This document shows, in pieces, positions 61,106 through 64,000 of a stretch of DNA of 64,000 nt. Position 1 is the stretch's first letter. The number at the start of each line of letters is the position of its first letter. The stretch is from the NCBI RefSeq assembly GCF_033343995.1, contig NZ_CP137573.1, positions 1,674,001 through 1,738,000 of the forward strand. Reading direction: 5' to 3'. The translations under genes and the position numbers were made by a program. Origin of the DNA: Streptomyces sp. HUAS YS2. Its GTDB lineage: Bacteria; Actinomycetota; Actinomycetes; Streptomycetales; Streptomycetaceae. The notes under the pieces are model-generated. The model searched no databases. It was not told the origin of the DNA and was given only the letters and a program-made list of their open reading frames with translations.

Positions 61106-62635
61106 ATGCGCAATCAGGGCATCGGGTCCTGGCCGGCCCGCCGGAACCGGAGGACTCCCCGCCGCACCGCCCTCCTCCACGAGGGGCGCTCGTTCGACTA
61201 CGCGACCCTCCACGACCGCTCCACCCGGCTCGCCCACGCCCTGCGCGGCGCGGGCGTGGAGCGCGGGGACCGGGTCGCCTTCCTGGGCCCGAACCATCCG
61301 TCGTACCTGGAGACGCTGTTCGCCGCCGGGAACCTCGGGGCGGTCTTCGTGCCGCTCAACACCCGTCTCGCCGTGACGGAGTTGGCGTACCAGCTCACCG
61401 ACTCCGGCAGCCGGGTGCTGGTGCACGCCCGGCAGCCGGACGGCAAGATCGCCGAACTGGTCTCGGCCACCGGGACCGCCACCCTGCTCTCCGTCGAGGG
61501 CGAGGGGCCGGGCCGGGTGTACGAGGAGTCGCTCGCGGCAGCGTCGGCGGAGCCGCTCGACGAGGAGGTGGGGCACGACGACGTCTGCATCATCATGTAC
61601 ACCTCCGGCACCACCGGCCGTGCCAAGGGCGCCGTGCTGACCCACGGCAACGTCCTCTGGAACAGCCTCAACGTCGTCGTGGACACCGATGTCGCCGGCG
61701 ACGAGGTGGCCCTGGTCTCCGCGCCGCTGTTCCACACCGCCGCGCTCAACATGAGCTGCCTGCCCACCCTGCTCAAGGGCGGCACGGTCCTCCTCGAGTC
61801 CTCCTTCGATCCGTCCCGCACCCTGGAGCTGGTCGAACGACACCGCGTCACCGGCATGTTCGGGGTGCCGACCATGTACGACGCGATCGCCGCCGCCCCC
61901 GGCTGGGCGAGCGCCGACCTGACCAGTCTGCGCACCCTGCTGTGCGGCGGGGCGCCGGTGCCGAGCCGTACCGCCCGCGCCTATCTGGACCGGGGCCTGG
62001 CCTTCGTCCAGGGGTACGGGATGACGGAGACGGCGCCCGGTGCGCTGGTCCTGGACCGGGGCGACTCGCTGAGCCGTGCCGGTTCGGCGGGCGTACCGCA
62101 CTTCTTCACCGACGTACGGGTGCTGCTGCCCTCGGGCGAGGAGGCCGCGCCCGGCGAGAAGGGCGAGATCGTGGTCTCGGGGCCGAACGTCACCCCGGGC
62201 TACTGGAACCTGCCGGAAGCGACCGCCGCGGCCTTCCGCGACGGGGGGCGTTTCCGGTCGGGCGACGTGGCCACGGTCGACGCCGACGGCTACGTGACGC
62301 TCGTCGACCGGCTCAAGGACATGATCATCTCGGGCGGGGAGAACATCTACCCGGCCGAGGTGGAGGACGCGCTGCTCGCGCACCCGGACGTCGCCGAGGC
62401 GGCCGTCATCGGCGTGCCCGACCCCACGTGGGGCGAGGTGGGGCGGGCGGTCGTCGTCCTGCGCTCGGGGACCTCACCGACCGCCGAGCAACTCCTCACC
62501 CATCTCGAGGGCCTGCTGGCCCGCTACAAGCTCCCGCGGAGCTTCGTCCTCGTGCCCGAACTGCCCCGCAACGCCGCCGGAAAGCTGCTGAAGGCCCCCC
62601 TCCGGGCCCGCTACGGCAGCAACCCCACCGACTGA
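61106..62635 (+). CDS. acyl-CoA synthetase (AMP-forming)
   Basis: 509 residues. AMP-binding signatures: IIMYTSGTTGRAKGAVLTHG, GYGMTETAPG, GRFRSGDVATVDADGYVTLV and the C-terminal PRNAAGKLLK lysine. It activates a carboxylic acid to its CoA thioester, the entry step of the locus. It lies 10 bases after the amidohydrolase gene. Confidence 0.93.
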   Translation: MRNQGIGSWPARRNRRTPRRTALLHEGRSFDYATLHDRSTRLAHALRGAGVERGDRVAFLGPNHPSYLETLFAAGNLGAVFVPLNTRLAVTELAYQLTDSGSRVLVHARQPDGKIAELVSATGTATLLSVEGEGPGRVYEESLAAASAEPLDEEVGHDDVCIIMYTSGTTGRAKGAVLTHGNVLWNSLNVVVDTDVAGDEVALVSAPLFHTAALNMSCLPTLLKGGTVLLESSFDPSRTLELVERHRVTGMFGVPTMYDAIAAAPGWASADLTSLRTLLCGGAPVPSRTARAYLDRGLAFVQGYGMTETAPGALVLDRGDSLSRAGSAGVPHFFTDVRVLLPSGEEAAPGEKGEIVVSGPNVTPGYWNLPEATAAAFRDGGRFRSGDVATVDADGYVTLVDRLKDMIISGGENIYPAEVEDALLAHPDVAEAAVIGVPDPTWGEVGRAVVVLRSGTSPTAEQLLTHLEGLLARYKLPRSFVLVPELPRNAAGKLLKAPLRARYGSNPTD

Positions 62636-62653
62636 CCTTCTGGAGAAACCCTC

Positions 62654-63109
62654 ATGTCCCTCACCGTCAACGGCATCGACGAGATCCGCGCGCAGGCCGG
62701 CGCCGACCTCGGCCACAGCTCCTGGGTCGAGATCGCCCAGCCGCGCGTCAACACCTTCGCCGACGCCACCGGCGACCACCAGTGGATCCACGTCGACGAG
62801 GAGCGCGCCGCCACCGGCCCGTTCGGCGGCACCATCGCCCACGGCTACCTGACTCTCTCCCTCCTCATCCCCATGTGGAGCGAGCTGCTTCAGGTCGAAG
62901 GCGTGTCGATGGCCGTCAACTACGGCCTGAACAAGGTGCGTTTCCCCTCCCCCGTGAAGGTCGGCTCGAAGATCCGCACGCACGGCCGTGTGGTGTCCGT
63001 CGTGGACGTCAGGGGCGGTGTCGAGGTCGTCGTCGACCTGACCGTGGAGATCGACGGCGCCGACAAGCCGGCCTGCGTCGCCCAGGCGGTCTACCGCTTC
63101 CTGGCCTGA
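62654..63109 (+). CDS. MaoC-like (hotdog) enoyl-CoA hydratase
   Basis: 151 residues. Hydratase-2 motif with the catalytic Asp and His in FADATGDHQWIHVDEERA and a following GPFGGTIAHGYLTLSL, exactly the R-hydratase pattern. It hydrates an enoyl-CoA made by the SDR/acyl-CoA pathway. Last gene of the plus-strand operon, 18 bases after the synthetase, convergent with the TetR gene. Confidence 0.92.
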   Translation: MSLTVNGIDEIRAQAGADLGHSSWVEIAQPRVNTFADATGDHQWIHVDEERAATGPFGGTIAHGYLTLSLLIPMWSELLQVEGVSMAVNYGLNKVRFPSPVKVGSKIRTHGRVVSVVDVRGGVEVVVDLTVEIDGADKPACVAQAVYRFLA

Positions 63110-63135
63110 CGCGACGCCGCCCGAGACATCGTCGT

Positions 63136-63849
63136 TCAGTCGCCCTCCTGCGACTTCGGCCGCAGCGCCGCCACCGCGTCGAGCATCAGCTCCAGGGCGA
63201 ACGGGTACCCGCTGTCGCGCATGTCGGCGGCCAGCAGTGGATAGGTCGCCGCGATGTTCGGGTGGGTGTCCGCCGGCAGCCGGCCGTACACCGCCTGCCA
63301 GACCTCCTCGTCGCCGTCCCGCGCCGCCTTCGGCAGCGCGAGGGCGGCGGCGTCCTGGGCGGCGAAGGCGAGGGCCTGGTCGACGAAGGCGTGATAGATC
63401 CGCACCGCGAGCGGGTCCGGGAAGCCTCCGGTGCGCAGCACGCCGAGGATCACCTCGACCGCCCGGGTCTCGTTCGGACGCCCGGTCGTGCGGTGCGCCG
63501 CGAGCATCGCGGCCTGCGGGTTCAGCTGGTACTGGGCGTGGATGCGCAGCCCGATGGAGCGCAGGTCCGCACGCCAGTCGCCGGTGGCGGTCCAGCCGTC
63601 CTGCGCCCGGCCGATCAGCTCGTCCGCCACGGCGAGCAACAGGTCGTCGGTGTTGCGGAAGTAGCGGTAGAGGGCGGTGGGGTCGGCGCCCAGCGCCGCG
63701 CCCAGCCGGCGTACCGACAGCGCCTCGGCGCCGTGCTGCGCGACCAGACGCAGCGCGGTCTCGACGATCAGCGCCTCGGAGAGCACCGCGCCCTGCTTGG
63801 TGGGGCGGCGGCGCTGCCGCCTGCCTTCGGGAACCACGCGTTCGACCAT
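63136..63849 (-). CDS. TetR-family repressor
   Basis: 237 residues. Begins MVERVVPEGRRQRRRPTKQG, then HTH LSVRRLGAALGADPTALYRY; the C-terminal TetR_C domain (HAQYQLNPQAAMLAAHRTTG) resembles TetR/TetR_C_1 group members. The operator at 63863-63877 lies 14 bases before its start codon, and the same sequence precedes the FAD oxidase gene, so it likely regulates itself, the FAD oxidase/MFS pair and perhaps the gene starting at 63943. Confidence 0.9.
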   Translation of the reverse strand: MVERVVPEGRRQRRRPTKQGAVLSEALIVETALRLVAQHGAEALSVRRLGAALGADPTALYRYFRNTDDLLLAVADELIGRAQDGWTATGDWRADLRSIGLRIHAQYQLNPQAAMLAAHRTTGRPNETRAVEVILGVLRTGGFPDPLAVRIYHAFVDQALAFAAQDAAALALPKAARDGDEEVWQAVYGRLPADTHPNIAATYPLLAADMRDSGYPFALELMLDAVAALRPKSQEGD

Positions 63850-63862
63850 GCCCCGATTTTAT

Positions 63863-63877
63863 GTCAACACCATTGAC
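63863..63877. promoter_or_regulatory. operator GTCAA-N5-TTGAC before the TetR gene
   Basis: gtcaacaccattgac, the inverted copy of the site at 58146-58160, between the divergent TetR gene and the amidohydrolase start at the window edge. The bases ttat next to it are also identical. Confidence 0.75.
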
Positions 63878-63942
63878 GTGTAAACGGGCGTCCCGCTTCC
63901 ATGGCGCCCACCACACCGCCGCCTCTCGCACTGGAGCTTCGC

Positions 63943-64000
63943 ATGGCCAAGGCCGATCTGGTCTTCACCCGCGGTCCCGTCCTCACGGTCGACCCGGCCC
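63943..64000 (+). CDS. amidohydrolase (YtcJ-like) N-terminus, cut by the window
   Basis: ATG at 63943 with GGAG eight bases upstream opens MAKADLVFTRGPVLTVDPA, the usual beginning of YtcJ/amidohydro_3 proteins. Only 19 residues are visible; an in-frame ATG at 63901 could be an earlier start. It is divergent from the TetR gene and may be under the same operator. Confidence 0.6.
   Translation, partial: MAKADLVFTRGPVLTVDPA

Noticed and set aside
1..64000. tRNA, rRNA genes or CRISPR arrays
   Set aside because: No cloverleaf-like, rRNA-like or regularly spaced repeat segments were recognised on either strand.

Overview
This is very GC-rich, GC3-biased DNA with dense, mostly overlapping actinobacterial-type genes, many GTG starts, twin-arginine lipoproteins, many TetR regulators and a PASTA-less Ser/Thr kinase. 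It fits a Streptomyces or a close relative. No rRNA, tRNA or CRISPR array was recognised.

Region 1 (1-11200) is a glycan-utilisation locus. On the minus strand lie the N-terminal end of a GH38 alpha-mannosidase, a GH35 beta-galactosidase, a secreted GH5 glycanase, a sugar ABC transporter (two permeases and a lipoprotein binding protein, translationally coupled) and a ROK regulator. A GH36 alpha-galactosidase diverges from the ROK gene. Together they look like a system that cuts galacto/manno-glycans outside the cell, imports oligomers and finishes them inside.

Region 2 (11200-35450) is the unusual part. Five members of the agmatine deiminase/bacterial peptidylarginine deiminase family lie within 24 kb: four with export signals (two lipoproteins, two twin-arginine type) and one cytosolic. 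Between them are an APC permease, an NCS1 permease, a five-gene oligopeptide-type ABC transporter, a urease-like enzyme (gamma-beta fusion plus alpha) without accessory genes and with several substituted active-site residues, a Ser/Thr kinase, a DUF4436-like membrane protein and TetR regulators. A repeated palindrome close to TTGACTGAA-N-TTCAGTCAA lies in front of at least six of these units and defines a local regulon. A broken TetR copy carries the same operator. An IS110-family element sits in the left part. My model is that guanidino groups (agmatine or arginyl peptides) are deiminated, and the resulting ureido product is imported and split by the urease-like enzyme. This is inference.

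Region 3 (35500-55300) is a mixed accessory and housekeeping stretch. It holds an exonuclease-BRCT-TerD fusion, an export/hydrolase operon ending in a frameshifted phosphopantetheinyl transferase remnant, a YihY-type membrane protein, an RHH protein with an ATGGCGCCAT operator at its start codon, an MMPL exporter, a FtrA-like AraC regulator, oxidoreductases, a PLP aldolase-like protein and a sugar-lactone oxidase facing each other across a 26-bp-arm palindrome, a type-B carboxylesterase and a secreted SurE-like protein.

Region 4 (55370-64000) is a catabolic locus: an MFS transporter, a DAO-type FAD oxidoreductase, a PaaX regulator, and a plus-strand operon of SDR, amidohydrolase, acyl-CoA synthetase and MaoC hydratase. 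It closes with a TetR regulator and the start of another amidohydrolase. The same GTCAA-N5-TTGAC operator sits before the TetR gene and before the FAD oxidoreductase, which suggests a second local regulon.
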